Source of the DNA: Haloferax marinisediminis
Lineage (GTDB): Archaea > Halobacteriota > Halobacteria > Halobacteriales > Haloferacaceae
Reading direction: 5' to 3'
Assembly: GCF_009674585.1 (NCBI RefSeq)
Contig: NZ_WKJP01000001.1
Location: 1,984,001-2,048,000, forward strand
Length of the DNA: 64,000 nt
A program made the position numbers and the translations under genes. The notes under the pieces are model-generated. The model saw nothing but the letters and a program-made list of their open reading frames with translations. It was not told the DNA's origin and did not search any database. Numbering within the stretch: the stretch's first letter is position 1; each line of letters begins with the position of its first letter. Positions 8,708-17,300 of this stretch are shown in pieces.

Positions 8708-9325
8708 ATGGCAGGTTTGCTGCCCTCCGCTCCGGACACCTCCTCTGCAGACGAGGCATCGCCTCGGGTCATCGGCCTCGGCGACGACGAGGCATCTGAC
8801 CTCCTCTCGGCGCTCTCGTCTACGACCGCCCGTCACATCCTCGCTGCGCTCCACGAGCAACCGACGAACGCCGCGGAACTCGCAGAGCGTGTCGAGACGT
8901 CCCTCCAGAACGTCCAGTACCACCTCCGAAAACTCGACGACGCCGGCCTCGTCGAAGTGGTCGACACCGTCTACTCCGAGAAGGGACGAGAGATGAAAGT
9001 GTACGCCCCCGCCGACCGACCACTCGTCGTCGTCGCGGCCACCGAAGAGACTCGTTCGGGTGTCGCGAGCATCCTGAGTAGTCTCCTCGGCGGTGTCGCC
9101 GTCTTGGGTCTCCTCGCGGCACTGGTCCAGTGGTTCGCGACACGCGGCCTCGGTGGAGTCTCAACGGTTGCAGAATCAGCCAGCGCTGACGCCGAAGCAG
9201 TGACTACCGCGGCCGTCGAAGCGGCGCCCGCAATCTCGCAAGGAATCCCGCCGGGTGTCGCGTTCTTCGCAGGTGGCCTCGTCATCCTGCTCGCCATCGC
9301 AATCATCCAGTTCTCTCGCCGCTGA
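8708..9325 (+). CDS. ArsR-type winged-helix regulator with membrane tail
   Basis: The 205-residue protein has an ArsR-like winged helix at about residues 30-105 (S-S-T-T-A-R-H-I-L-A-A-L-H, then L-Q-N-V-Q-Y-H-L-R-K-L as the recognition helix). A short loop follows, then one hydrophobic segment near 120-140 and another at the C-terminus (about 178-202). It is therefore probably a membrane-tethered DNA-binding protein. No metal-binding cysteines are present, so the ligand is not the usual metal. Similar HTH-membrane proteins are frequent in haloarchaea. The targets are unknown. Confidence 0.82.
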   Translation: MAGLLPSAPDTSSADEASPRVIGLGDDEASDLLSALSSTTARHILAALHEQPTNAAELAERVETSLQNVQYHLRKLDDAGLVEVVDTVYSEKGREMKVYAPADRPLVVVAATEETRSGVASILSSLLGGVAVLGLLAALVQWFATRGLGGVSTVAESASADAEAVTTAAVEAAPAISQGIPPGVAFFAGGLVILLAIAIIQFSRR

Positions 9326-9422
9326 CGGCGGTCTACTTCCTCTTTACACCTTTTCCGTCTCGTACCGTGCCTCGACCAGTTAGTGGGGTAACTATTCGTA
9401 CTCCCCGCAACTACTGAGTACC

Positions 9423-9866
9423 ATGAAACACCGTGCCGTGGTCCGTGGTATCGGGGTCGGTGTCGGTGAGGACGGGTCGAACGTCCCTGCGGTTATCCTC
9501 GAGGCCCGCGACGAGTTCCTCCCGATTGTCATCACCTCGGACCAGGCCCAAGCAATCCAACTCGGTCTCACTGGCGAGCAGTTCGAGCGACCGTTGACGC
9601 ACGATTTACTCGTCGAGATGGTGACGGAGTTCGGGGGAGCCATCGACAGCATCCGTATCGACGACATCTCGAACGGGACGTTCTACGCCAAAGTCGACGC
9701 CGAGCGCTACCAGCACGGTGAAGCCCAGACGTTCGTCTTCGACGCACGCCCGAGCGACGCGATCTCGCTCGCGATTCGCGTCGACTGCCCGATTCTCATC
9801 TCTGACCGTGTCCTCGACGCCGCAGGGCAACCTCCGGAGGCCTTCGACGCCGACTTCGACGAGTGA
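9423..9866 (+). CDS. Bifunctional nuclease family (DUF151) protein
   Basis: The 147-residue protein has the DUF151 fold. It has a first half with V-I-L-E-A-R-D-E-F-L-P-I-V-I-T and Q-A-Q-A-I-Q-L-G-L, and a second half with the diagnostic A-R-P-S-D-A-I-S-L-A-I-R-V block. Some members have DNase and RNase activity in vitro, but the cell role in archaea is unproven. Its length is normal for the single-domain type. The thioesterase gene follows 56 bp downstream on the same strand. Confidence 0.88.
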   Translation: MKHRAVVRGIGVGVGEDGSNVPAVILEARDEFLPIVITSDQAQAIQLGLTGEQFERPLTHDLLVEMVTEFGGAIDSIRIDDISNGTFYAKVDAERYQHGEAQTFVFDARPSDAISLAIRVDCPILISDRVLDAAGQPPEAFDADFDE

Positions 9867-9922
9867 CGCCGCCGGTCTCTCCGTCCTACGATTTCAAGCA
9901 CCCTCGGTACGACGATTCTCGC

Positions 9923-10408
9923 ATGAGCGAACGGACTGCCACCCTCGCAGAGTCGCAAACCGAGATGACCGAACTCCTTCTCCCGAACGACACCAACAAC
10001 CTCGGACGCGCCCTCGGTGGCGTCGTACTCCACTGGATGGACATCTGCGGTGCGATTGCAGCGATGCGGTTTTGCAACCGCCAGTGCGTCACCGCCTCGA
10101 TGGACCACGTCGACTTCATCGGTCCAATCGACCTCGGGGAAGTCGCAACCATGGACGCGTACGTGTTCAACGTCGGTCGCACGAGCATCGACGTGAAAGT
10201 CGACGTTCACGCGGAGAATCCGAAGACCGACGAGCGACGCAAGACGACCACGTCGTTCCTGACGTTCGTCGCGCTCGACGAGGACGGAACGCCGACGCCG
10301 GTTCCGCGCCTCGTCTGCGAGACTGACGAGGAAGAACAACTCCGTGCAGAGGCAGTCGCCGCCCGCGCCGACCAGTTGGAGTCCGTCATCGAACGGATGG
10401 AGCAGTAA
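9923..10408 (+). CDS. Acyl-CoA thioesterase (hotdog fold)
   Basis: The 161-residue hotdog protein resembles the YciA/BACH type of acyl-CoA hydrolase, which releases CoA from acyl-CoA in the cytosol. Marks include N-L-G-R-A-L-G-G near residue 26 leading into the H-W-M-D central helix, a D-H-V-D-F-I-G-P-I-D strand, and V-G-R-T-S-I-D-V-K-V-D-V. The ATG at 9923 is chosen because homology starts right after it, and upstream in-frame sequence has no resemblance. The substrate chain length cannot be read from the sequence. Confidence 0.9.
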   Translation: MSERTATLAESQTEMTELLLPNDTNNLGRALGGVVLHWMDICGAIAAMRFCNRQCVTASMDHVDFIGPIDLGEVATMDAYVFNVGRTSIDVKVDVHAENPKTDERRKTTTSFLTFVALDEDGTPTPVPRLVCETDEEEQLRAEAVAARADQLESVIERMEQ

Positions 10409-10457
10409 GCTCTCGAATCGCCGAACCCTTATCCGGGAAGACGACGCACCCTCTTTC

Positions 10458-10913
10458 ATGCTCGACGTGTCTGTTCCCGACCCGCCGTCTCTCCCGAAAG
10501 TCGACCCTAACCAGTACGAGGACGCGCAGGTGGCGGTCGACGCCGACTTCAAACGAACTGAACTCGAAGCGTTCCTGCACGAGGGCGCGTGGGCGGATGC
10601 GTTCGAGACGTGGGCCGCAGAGACGCCCGTGACCGAAGACCAGTGGCAGGTCGTCCTCGAACTCGACTTGCTCACGTACTTCGACTTCTTCTGGGACGAC
10701 TTCGCCGACCGTGTCGGCTACCACGCGCCGGGAATCCCTGAAGACTGGAAGGAGCGACAGTTACACCCGAAACTGACCTCGTGGGGCCAAGTGTCGTCGA
10801 TAAACGCTGGGCTCACCGAACTCGGTCAGGAAGTGTGCGACGTGCTCAAAGACGACTACATCGACTGGGAGTCGTCGTACGAAGCGCCGGACGACCTCCC
10901 GGACTTCGACTGA
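10458..10913 (+). CDS. Conserved haloarchaeal protein of unknown function
   Basis: The 151-residue acidic soluble protein is rich in Trp and Asp, with segments such as L-L-T-Y-F-D-F-F-W-D-D-F-A-D-R-V-G-Y-H-A-P-G. It has no membrane segment or cysteine motif. Strong third-position GC bias and acidic composition support coding. It lies 49 bp after the thioesterase on the same strand and may be co-transcribed. I do not recognise a functional family. Confidence 0.75.
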   Translation: MLDVSVPDPPSLPKVDPNQYEDAQVAVDADFKRTELEAFLHEGAWADAFETWAAETPVTEDQWQVVLELDLLTYFDFFWDDFADRVGYHAPGIPEDWKERQLHPKLTSWGQVSSINAGLTELGQEVCDVLKDDYIDWESSYEAPDDLPDFD

Positions 10914-11145
10914 GCGCCGGAGGACCTTCGGGACACTGGTTTGCGACGGCAGAGACTCCGCTAGCTCTGCGGATGTACCGGCCGCCGCTGACCGGTGCGC
11001 GAGAGATATTTCCATCGTGGTGGAGCTGCAACGAACGCTGTCTCAGGGGCCACAGCGGGGCAGAAATCGGGGGACAACTGGCGGCATCAGGGTGAGATTT
11101 GGGAAAACCCTCATATCCTCAGTTTCGAACCCCTCTCTCGTCGCA

Positions 11146-12585
11146 ATGACGAACATTAAGCGCCGCGACATGCTCCGAGGAGTCGGAGGTGTCGTTATCA
11201 TCGGTGGACTGGCAGGATGCACAGGTGGAAACTCTGGTGGTGGAGACAGCACTGGAAACGAAACGACGACCGCGATGGACACGAACGAGACGACGTCGAC
11301 GCCGACGCCGGAATCGGGAATGGCCATGGTCCGCGTTGCCCACCTCTCGCCTGACGCCCCCAATGTCGACGTATACGTCGATGGGTCGGTCGCCCTCTCG
11401 GACGTTCCGTTCGGTGCAGTGAGTGACTACCTCTCTGTACCCACCGGAACCCGCTCCGTGAAAGTCACGGCCGCCGGTGACGAATCGACTGTCGCCTTCG
11501 AGGGTGACGTCGAGGTCGAAGAAGCGACCTACACGGTCGCCGCCGTCGGCGAACTCGGTGAAGGAACGTTCCAGCCACTCATCCTGGAAGACGACGTGTC
11601 CATCCCGAGTGACGAGATGGCTCGGGTTCGTGTCGTCCACGCCTCGCCCGACGCCCCCGCAGTGGACATCACAACGGGTGGCCAGACCCTCTTCGACGGT
11701 GTCGAGTTCACCCAGTCCGGAACCGCAGAGGTCCCTGCTGACACGTACACCATCGAAGTACGGGGAGACACCGAGTCGAACGACGGTGACGCCGTCGCCG
11801 AGTTCGACGTCCAACTCGCCAGCGGGACAGTCTACACCATCTTCGCAGCTGGCTACCTCTCTCCGCCCGAGATGGACGAGGACGCCGAAGATGGCGAAGA
11901 GATGGTCGACAAGTCGTTCCGCCCAATCGTCACCATCGACGCCGGAGAGGGCGGCGGCGGCCTCTTAGATGTCTTCGTCCGCGCAGCACACCTCTCGCCT
12001 GACGCGCCCAACGTGGACGTGCTCGTCGACGGAACAGCAGTCCTCACGGACGTGCCGTTCGGTGCAGTGAGCGACTACCTCTCGCTCGCCGCTGGAATGT
12101 ACCAGGTGACGATTCAGGCGACTGGAGACCCCGAAACCGTGGTCTTCGACGAAGAACTCGACCTCATGTCTGGCGCGTACACCGTCGCCGCCATCGGTGA
12201 ACTCGCAGAGGGAGCAGCGAACCCCTTCGAAGTCGTCATTCTCGAAGACGACCGGTCGGCCCCCGCCGACGACATGGCCCGTATCCGTGTGTTCCACGCC
12301 TCGCCCGACGCGCCCGCTGTCGACGTGACGGTCAAATCGGCCGACCTCACGCTCGTCGACGGTGCCGCGTTCGGTGACACGGCGACCGTCGAAGTCGCCG
12401 CAGGCGAGTACACACTCGAAATCCGTGGCGACACCGAGTCGAACGACGGTGACGTCGTCGCTGAGTTCGACGTCGCCCCCGAAGGTGGTCGCGCGTACAC
12501 CGCCATCGCTCAGGGCTACCTGGCACCCCCCGAAGACGCTTCGGACGACGTCGCCTTCGACCTTCAGGTCGTGGCCGACAACTAG
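11146..12585 (+). CDS. Tat lipoprotein with four DUF4397 repeats
   Basis: The 479-residue protein is exported. It has a twin-arginine signal (R-R-D-M-L-R-G near residue 6) with a lipobox (G-L-A-G-C, Cys about 25), then a Thr/Ser/Gly-rich linker to about residue 58. The mature part has four DUF4397 immunoglobulin-like units. Units 1 and 3 (about 60-150 and 276-365) begin with a version of H-L-S-P-D-A-P-N-V-D. Units 2 and 4 (about 157-245 and 379-470) begin H-A-S-P-D-A-P-A-V-D. The A-B-A-B order shows duplication of a two-domain block. DUF4397 occurs in surface proteins and no enzyme activity is known. The upstream ATG at 11017 would bury the Tat signal and is rejected. Confidence 0.9.
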   Translation: MTNIKRRDMLRGVGGVVIIGGLAGCTGGNSGGGDSTGNETTTAMDTNETTSTPTPESGMAMVRVAHLSPDAPNVDVYVDGSVALSDVPFGAVSDYLSVPTGTRSVKVTAAGDESTVAFEGDVEVEEATYTVAAVGELGEGTFQPLILEDDVSIPSDEMARVRVVHASPDAPAVDITTGGQTLFDGVEFTQSGTAEVPADTYTIEVRGDTESNDGDAVAEFDVQLASGTVYTIFAAGYLSPPEMDEDAEDGEEMVDKSFRPIVTIDAGEGGGGLLDVFVRAAHLSPDAPNVDVLVDGTAVLTDVPFGAVSDYLSLAAGMYQVTIQATGDPETVVFDEELDLMSGAYTVAAIGELAEGAANPFEVVILEDDRSAPADDMARIRVFHASPDAPAVDVTVKSADLTLVDGAAFGDTATVEVAAGEYTLEIRGDTESNDGDVVAEFDVAPEGGRAYTAIAQGYLAPPEDASDDVAFDLQVVADN

Positions 12586-12674
12586 GCCCTACGGCACTCT
12601 CTCCCCTCGTCTCGCCGTGTGAACCTCTCAACTGTCCGATGTACTTAGGTCGGTCTCTGACGTAATACGGTGAG

Positions 12675-12953
12675 ATGGAGGGTGTCCTCTGGTACGTGCT
12701 CACTGGCACGCGCGGTGGTGCAAACCGAATCAGAATCCTCCGCGAACTCTCGGAACGCCCCCGGAACGCGAACCGGCTCGCGGAGGAGTTGCACCTCGAC
12801 TACAAGACGGTTCGGCACCATCTCGACGTACTCGTCCAGAACGGCCTCCTCGAACACAGCGGAAATGGGTACGGCTCTGTGTACATCCCCTCGGGCCAGA
12901 CCCGACAGCACTGGGATACGATCGAACAAATCATCGCACAAGTGAACGAATGA
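12675..12953 (+). CDS. Winged-helix DNA-binding protein (92 aa)
   Basis: The short protein is essentially one ArsR/MarR-like winged helix. It has I-L-R-E-L-S-E-R-P-R-N-A-N-R-L-A-E-E-L (helices 2-3), D-Y-K-T-V-R-H-H-L-D-V-L as recognition helix, and a wing around G-N-G-Y-G-S-V-Y. It probably acts as a dimeric transcription factor. A small membrane protein gene follows after 46 bp. HTH plus small membrane protein pairs are a recurrent haloarchaeal arrangement, so joint function is likely but unproven. Confidence 0.85.
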   Translation: MEGVLWYVLTGTRGGANRIRILRELSERPRNANRLAEELHLDYKTVRHHLDVLVQNGLLEHSGNGYGSVYIPSGQTRQHWDTIEQIIAQVNE

Positions 12954-12999
12954 ACCCCTCGACAGACAGTTTCACGATGCACCGTCACGAGCGGTTGCT

Positions 13000-13305
13000 A
13001 TGAGCATCTGGGTGGATATCGCTCGGCTTTCCGTCGCAGTGAGCGCTGTCTTCCTCGTCGTCCTCCTCGGTATCTGGGGGCGAAACCTGCTCACGTTCCG
13101 CTCGAAACACGCACTCGGATTGGTCGTCTTCGGGTTCTTCTTGCTCGCCCAGAGCCTCTTTGCCCTCTACTACTACCTCGTCGACCCGACGCTGTCGGTC
13201 TGGTTCGCCACCGAAATGCCCGACATCGCGTGGCAGGTGTTGATGGGTATCCACGTCCTCCAGGCGGTCGCCCTCGGCGTCCTGCTGTGGGTGACGTGGG
13301 ATTGA
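13000..13305 (+). CDS. Small three-helix membrane protein paired with an HTH gene
   Basis: The 101-residue protein has three hydrophobic segments (about residues 5-25, 36-60 and 77-99) and few charged residues between them. It is an integral membrane protein of unknown function. It lies 46 bp downstream of the winged-helix gene on the same strand, which suggests one transcript. It may sense a membrane signal for the regulator, but this is inference. Confidence 0.75.
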   Translation: MSIWVDIARLSVAVSAVFLVVLLGIWGRNLLTFRSKHALGLVVFGFFLLAQSLFALYYYLVDPTLSVWFATEMPDIAWQVLMGIHVLQAVALGVLLWVTWD

Positions 13306-13335
13306 TTTTTCGGGTACCAGTCTGAACCTCGCTTT

Positions 13336-13926
13336 ATGCGTCGTCGTGCCCTCCTTACGAGCGCTGCTTCGGTTTCACTCGCCGCAACGACTGGCTGTCT
13401 CACCGACGCCCGACAGAGCGTGAGCGGACACATCTATCAGGACCACGGATTCGCCGACCTCCACGCCGCATCGAAGCAGTACGTCTGCGGGTCGTTTCCC
13501 GACGACTCTCCCGTCCGTGGGTGGCTGTTTCCCGACCCGCCGGACGACCAACGAGACGTACTGACCGAACAGGCCATGCAAGGCGAGTTGTCGAACGACC
13601 TCCTGTGGGCCGAGGGTGACTCGTTCGTGCTTCTCCTGGAAGTTCGGATGCCGCGTGAGCAAGCCGTCTTCTACAGCCCATCGGGACCGATTCGGTGGAC
13701 TGGATGGAACAGTGCCGAGATTCCGATTCGACGCTCAGAGACATACTTCTCCGGCGACGACGATGCAGACGAACTCGTCTGTACCGCAATCGCGAAACTC
13801 GACGCAGAGAACGGCGGTGCGCCGACACGGGCGACACTCTTCATCCGCGACCAAGACACCGGGGAACAGTTCGGTCAGTACCGCATCCGTGAGTGGACAA
13901 ACCGGTGTTCAGCCCCGTCAGAGTAG
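13336..13926 (+). CDS. Tat-exported lipoprotein of unknown function
   Basis: The 196-residue protein starts M-R-R-R-A-L-L-T-S-A-A-S-V, a Tat-type signal, and has a lipobox ending T-T-G-C with the lipidated Cys near residue 21. The mature domain is acidic, has further Cys residues, and contains F-V-L-L-L-E-V-R-M-P and a C-terminal I-R-E-W-T-N-R-C block. It would be anchored on the outer face of the membrane. No family with a known role is recognised. It is only 30 bp from the preceding membrane protein gene. Confidence 0.75.
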   Translation: MRRRALLTSAASVSLAATTGCLTDARQSVSGHIYQDHGFADLHAASKQYVCGSFPDDSPVRGWLFPDPPDDQRDVLTEQAMQGELSNDLLWAEGDSFVLLLEVRMPREQAVFYSPSGPIRWTGWNSAEIPIRRSETYFSGDDDADELVCTAIAKLDAENGGAPTRATLFIRDQDTGEQFGQYRIREWTNRCSAPSE

Positions 13927-13940
13927 ACGACTCCCGGAGT

Positions 13941-13952
13941 AAGCGTTATTGC
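13941..13952 (+). promoter_or_regulatory. Promoter of the ileS leader transcript
   Basis: AAGCGTTATTGC is centred about 30 bp before the ATG of the leader frame at 13978, the spacing of a leaderless haloarchaeal promoter. The ilvB leader promoter has a similar GTTATT core at the same distance, and both leaders start with TACGATG. Confidence 0.55.
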
Positions 13953-13977
13953 CGATGCGACACTGCTCTCCTGTACG

Positions 13978-14073
13978 ATGCGACGAGTCGTGCTGACTGC
14001 GACCCACTGCCCTGCGGTCCGTCAGTCGCCACACTCGCTCGTCGCCCAGTCCTCGATTATTGCGGGGCGCTAG
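13978..14073 (+). CDS. Leader peptide of ileS (31 aa, ends S-S-I-I-A-G-R)
   Basis: This short frame starts directly after a leaderless-type promoter and ends in TAG (14071-14073). Its last residues are S-S-I-I-A-G-R, with isoleucines encoded by tandem ATT codons at 14056-14061. ATT is rare in this genome, where ATC dominates. A stem-loop overlaps the stop codon, and ileS lies downstream. The layout matches a translated attenuator that senses charged tRNA-Ile. A partner leader before ilvB shares promoter spacing, the TACGATG start, the ATT-ATT-G..-GGG ending and the overlapping hairpin. Translation has not been shown. The coding claim rests on this two-locus similarity. Confidence 0.6.
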   Translation: MRRVVLTATHCPAVRQSPHSLVAQSSIIAGR

Positions 14074-14079
14074 CCTCGC
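14062..14079 (+). promoter_or_regulatory. Stem-loop overlapping the ileS leader stop codon
   Basis: GCGGGGC (14062-14068) can pair with GCCTCGC (14073-14079) around a four-base loop GCTA, with six Watson-Crick pairs and one G-U pair. The TAG stop lies in the loop and the first base of the 3' arm. A ribosome held at the ATT codons would cover the 5' arm. A pyrimidine-rich stretch follows, but there is no long T-run, so termination is possible but not certain. Confidence 0.5.
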
Positions 14080-14137
14080 ACTTCATCTTTCACCTACCTT
14101 CCGCCTGAATCGTCTCTGAGCGCCCGCAGTACATCGT

Positions 14138-14245
14138 ATGGCACGACACGCGCACCACATGCGACACACGCACCACACCCAACCGACGTATCGACCGCAG
14201 ACCAACCCGCCTGCACAACGGATGCCTCCCTATGTCAGAGAGTGA
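14138..14245 (+). CDS. Second leader frame of ileS (His-rich, 35 aa)
   Basis: The frame begins M-A-R-H-A-H-H-M, is rich in His, Thr, Pro and Gln, and contains T-Y-R-P-Q-T near the middle. Its TGA (14243-14245) overlaps the first in-frame ATG of the ileS reading frame (14232) by 14 bases, so translational coupling is possible. The second frame before ilvB has R-Y-R-P-Q-T at a similar place. The shared Y-R-P-Q-T codons differ only at third positions (CCG/CCA, CAG/CAA, ACC/ACA), which points to selection on a peptide. The match is only five residues, so confidence is moderate. Confidence 0.5.
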   Translation: MARHAHHMRHTHHTQPTYRPQTNPPAQRMPPYVRE

Positions 14246-14286
14246 CACGACCGAACGCCCCGAGGACGCGGACGAGACCCGCCGTT

Positions 14287-14298
14287 TTGATATATATC
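14287..14298 (+). promoter_or_regulatory. Internal TATA promoter of ileS
   Basis: TGATATATATCC is a strong TATA box in GC-rich DNA, 26 bp before the ATG at 14316. It lies within codons that would encode the optional N-terminal extension and uses rare codons there (TTT, GAT, ATA, TAT), as expected of a promoter rather than coding DNA. Confidence 0.6.
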
Positions 14299-14315
14299 CA
14301 CGAGAAGGACGGGGT

Positions 14316-17300
14316 ATGGAAGACATCGCAGACCAGTACACGCCGGCGGACGTCGAGTCCGTCGTCGGCGAGTACTGGGACGAGAACGACGCGTACGAGG
14401 CGACGAAGGAGGCACACGCCGACGACCCGTCGTTCTTCTTCGTCGACGGCCCGCCGTACACGTCCGGACAGATGCACCTCGGCACGGCGTGGAACAAGAC
14501 GCTGAAGGACGCCGTCATCCGGCACAAGCGCATGACGGGACACCAGGTCACCGACCGTCCCGGCTACGACATGCACGGTCTCCCGATCGAGGTCAAAGTC
14601 GAAGAGGAACTCGGCTTCACCACGAAGCGCGACATCGAGGAGTTCGGCATGGAGGCGTTCATCCAGAAGTGCAAGGAGTTCGCCGTCCGCAACCGCGAGG
14701 CCATGGACGAGGACTTCCAGTCTATCGGCACGTGGATGGACTGGGACAACCCCTACGAGACGCTGTCTCCCGAGTACATGGAGGCCGCGTGGTGGGCGTT
14801 CTCGAACGTCGCCGACAACGGCCTCGTCGAACAGGGCAAGCGCAGCGTCAACTACTGTCCGCGCTGTCAGACTGCTATCGCCGCGAACGAAGTCGAGTAC
14901 GACGAAATCACGTCGCCGTCCATCTACGTCAAGTTCCCCCTGAAGGGACGCGAGGGCAACCTCGTCATCTGGACGACGACGCCGTGGACCATCCCGGCGA
15001 ACACGTTCGTCGCCGTCTCCGAGGAGATGACCTATCAGGCCGTCCGCGCCGAGAAAGACGGCGAGAGCGAAGTGCTCTACGTCGCCGAACCCTGCGTCGA
15101 AGGCGTCCTCAAGAAAGGTCGCTACGAGGACTACGAGGTCCTCGACGAACTCACCGGCGACGAGATGGTCGGCTGGGAGTACGACCACCCGCTCGCAGAC
15201 GTTCTCGGTGAGTACGCCGACTTCGAGGGTGCCGGAGAGGTCTACACCGCCGACTACGTCGAAGCAGACCGCACGGGGCTCGTCCACTCCGCGCCCGGTC
15301 ACGGTCAAGAGGACTTCGCCCGCGGGCAGGAACTCGGCCTCGACGTGTTCGTCCCCGTCGACGACAAAGGCGAGTTCACTGAGCAAGGCGGCGAGTACGA
15401 AGGTACCTTCGTCCGCGACGCCAACCCACAGGTCATCGAGGACCTCGACGAGCGCGGCTACCTGCTCCACGCCGGCGAGCACGACCACCGCTACGGTCAC
15501 TGTTGGCGGTGTGACACGGACATCATCTTCCTCGCCACTGACCAGTGGTTCATCACGGTCACGGACATCAAAGACCAACTGCTGGACAACATCGAGGAGT
15601 CCGAGTGGCACCCGCAGTGGGCCCGCGACAACCGCTTCCGCGACTTCGTGAGCGACGCGCCCGACTGGAACATCTCTCGCCAGCGCTACTGGGGTATCCC
15701 GCTTCCCATCTGGGTCCCACAGGACCCCGACGCCGACGGCGCAAAAGAGATGATTGTCATCGGCACGCGCGATGAACTCGCAGAACGCGTCGACCAAGAT
15801 ATCGACGCCGAGACGGTGGACCTGCACCGTCCCTCTGTGGACCCCCTCACCATCACCGAAGACGGCGTAACCTACGAGCGCGTCCCCGACGTGTTCGACG
15901 TTTGGATCGACTCCTCTGTCGCCACGTGGGGCACGCTCGACTTCCCCGGCGAGACCGAGGCCTACGACGAACTGTGGCCCGCCGACCTCATCATCGAGGC
16001 GCACGACCAGACCCGTGGCTGGTTCTGGTCGCAACTCGGTATGGGAACCGCCGCAACCGGTGAATCTCCGTACAAGGAGGTCATCATGCACGGGTTCGCC
16101 AACGACAAGGACGGCCGCAAGATGTCGAAGTCCGTCGGCAACATCGTCACGCCGGAAGAGGCCATCGAGCGCGCCGGCCGCGACCCACTTCGTGCATACC
16201 TGCTCTCGCACGACCAGCAGGGTGTCGACCTCTCGTTCGAGTGGGACGGCCTCGTGGACACGCAGTCGACGCTCAACATCTTCTGGAACGTCTTCCGCTT
16301 CCCACTGCCGTACATGGAACTCGACGGCTACGACCCCGCCGAGGCCGACCTCTCGGAGGGTGAACTCACCGTCGTCGACGAGTGGGTGCTCTCGCGTCTC
16401 CAGACTGTCAAGGCAGAGATGCACGAGGCGTGGGACGACTACGAAGTCCACACTGCACTGAACACGCTTCTGGACTTCATCACGCAAGACGTCTCGCGCT
16501 TCTACGTGAAGGCAATCCGCGAACGCATGTGGGACGAAGAGGAGTCCGACTCCAAACTCGGCGCGTACGCCACGCTCTCGACGGTGCTGGCCGAGTCCAT
16601 CCGCCTCATCGCACCCTACACGCCGTACATGGCCGAGCGCATGTACCAGCGTCTCGACGGCAGCGAGACGACGGTCCACATGCTCTCGTACCCGACCGTG
16701 GACGAGGACCTCCGCAACGAGGACCTCGAAACCAACATGGCGGTCCTCCGTGACGTCGAAGAGGCCGCGGCCCACGCCCGACAACTGGGTGGCCGCAAAC
16801 TCCGCTGGCCCGTCTCGCGCATCGTCGTCGAATCCGACGACGAAGAGGTTGCCGAGGCAGTCGACGCGCTCTCGGACCTGCTCTCCGAGCGTGTGAACAC
16901 CCGCTCGGTGCAGGTCGTCGAGGTGTTCGACGAACTCGTCGAGACGGCCGAACCCCAGATGAGCGTCATCGGGCCGGAGTTCGGTGCCGACGCGCAGAAG
17001 ATTATGAACGCCGTCGAAGGCCTCACCCGCGCCGAAGTCGAAGCAGGCGTCGACGTCGACGGTGAGACGTACGAACTCACCGACGAGATGGTATCCTACG
17101 TCAAAGAGCCGCCGGAGAACGTCGCCAGCGCCGAGTTCGAGGGTGGCTCTGTCTACGTCGACACCACCCTCTCGGACGACATCGAATCCGAGGGCTACTC
17201 CCGCGACGTCATCCGCCGTATCCAGGAGATGCGCAAGCAGCTCGACCTCGACGTCGAAGAAGAAATCGACGTGGGCGTCGTCGTCGAAGACGACCGCGTC

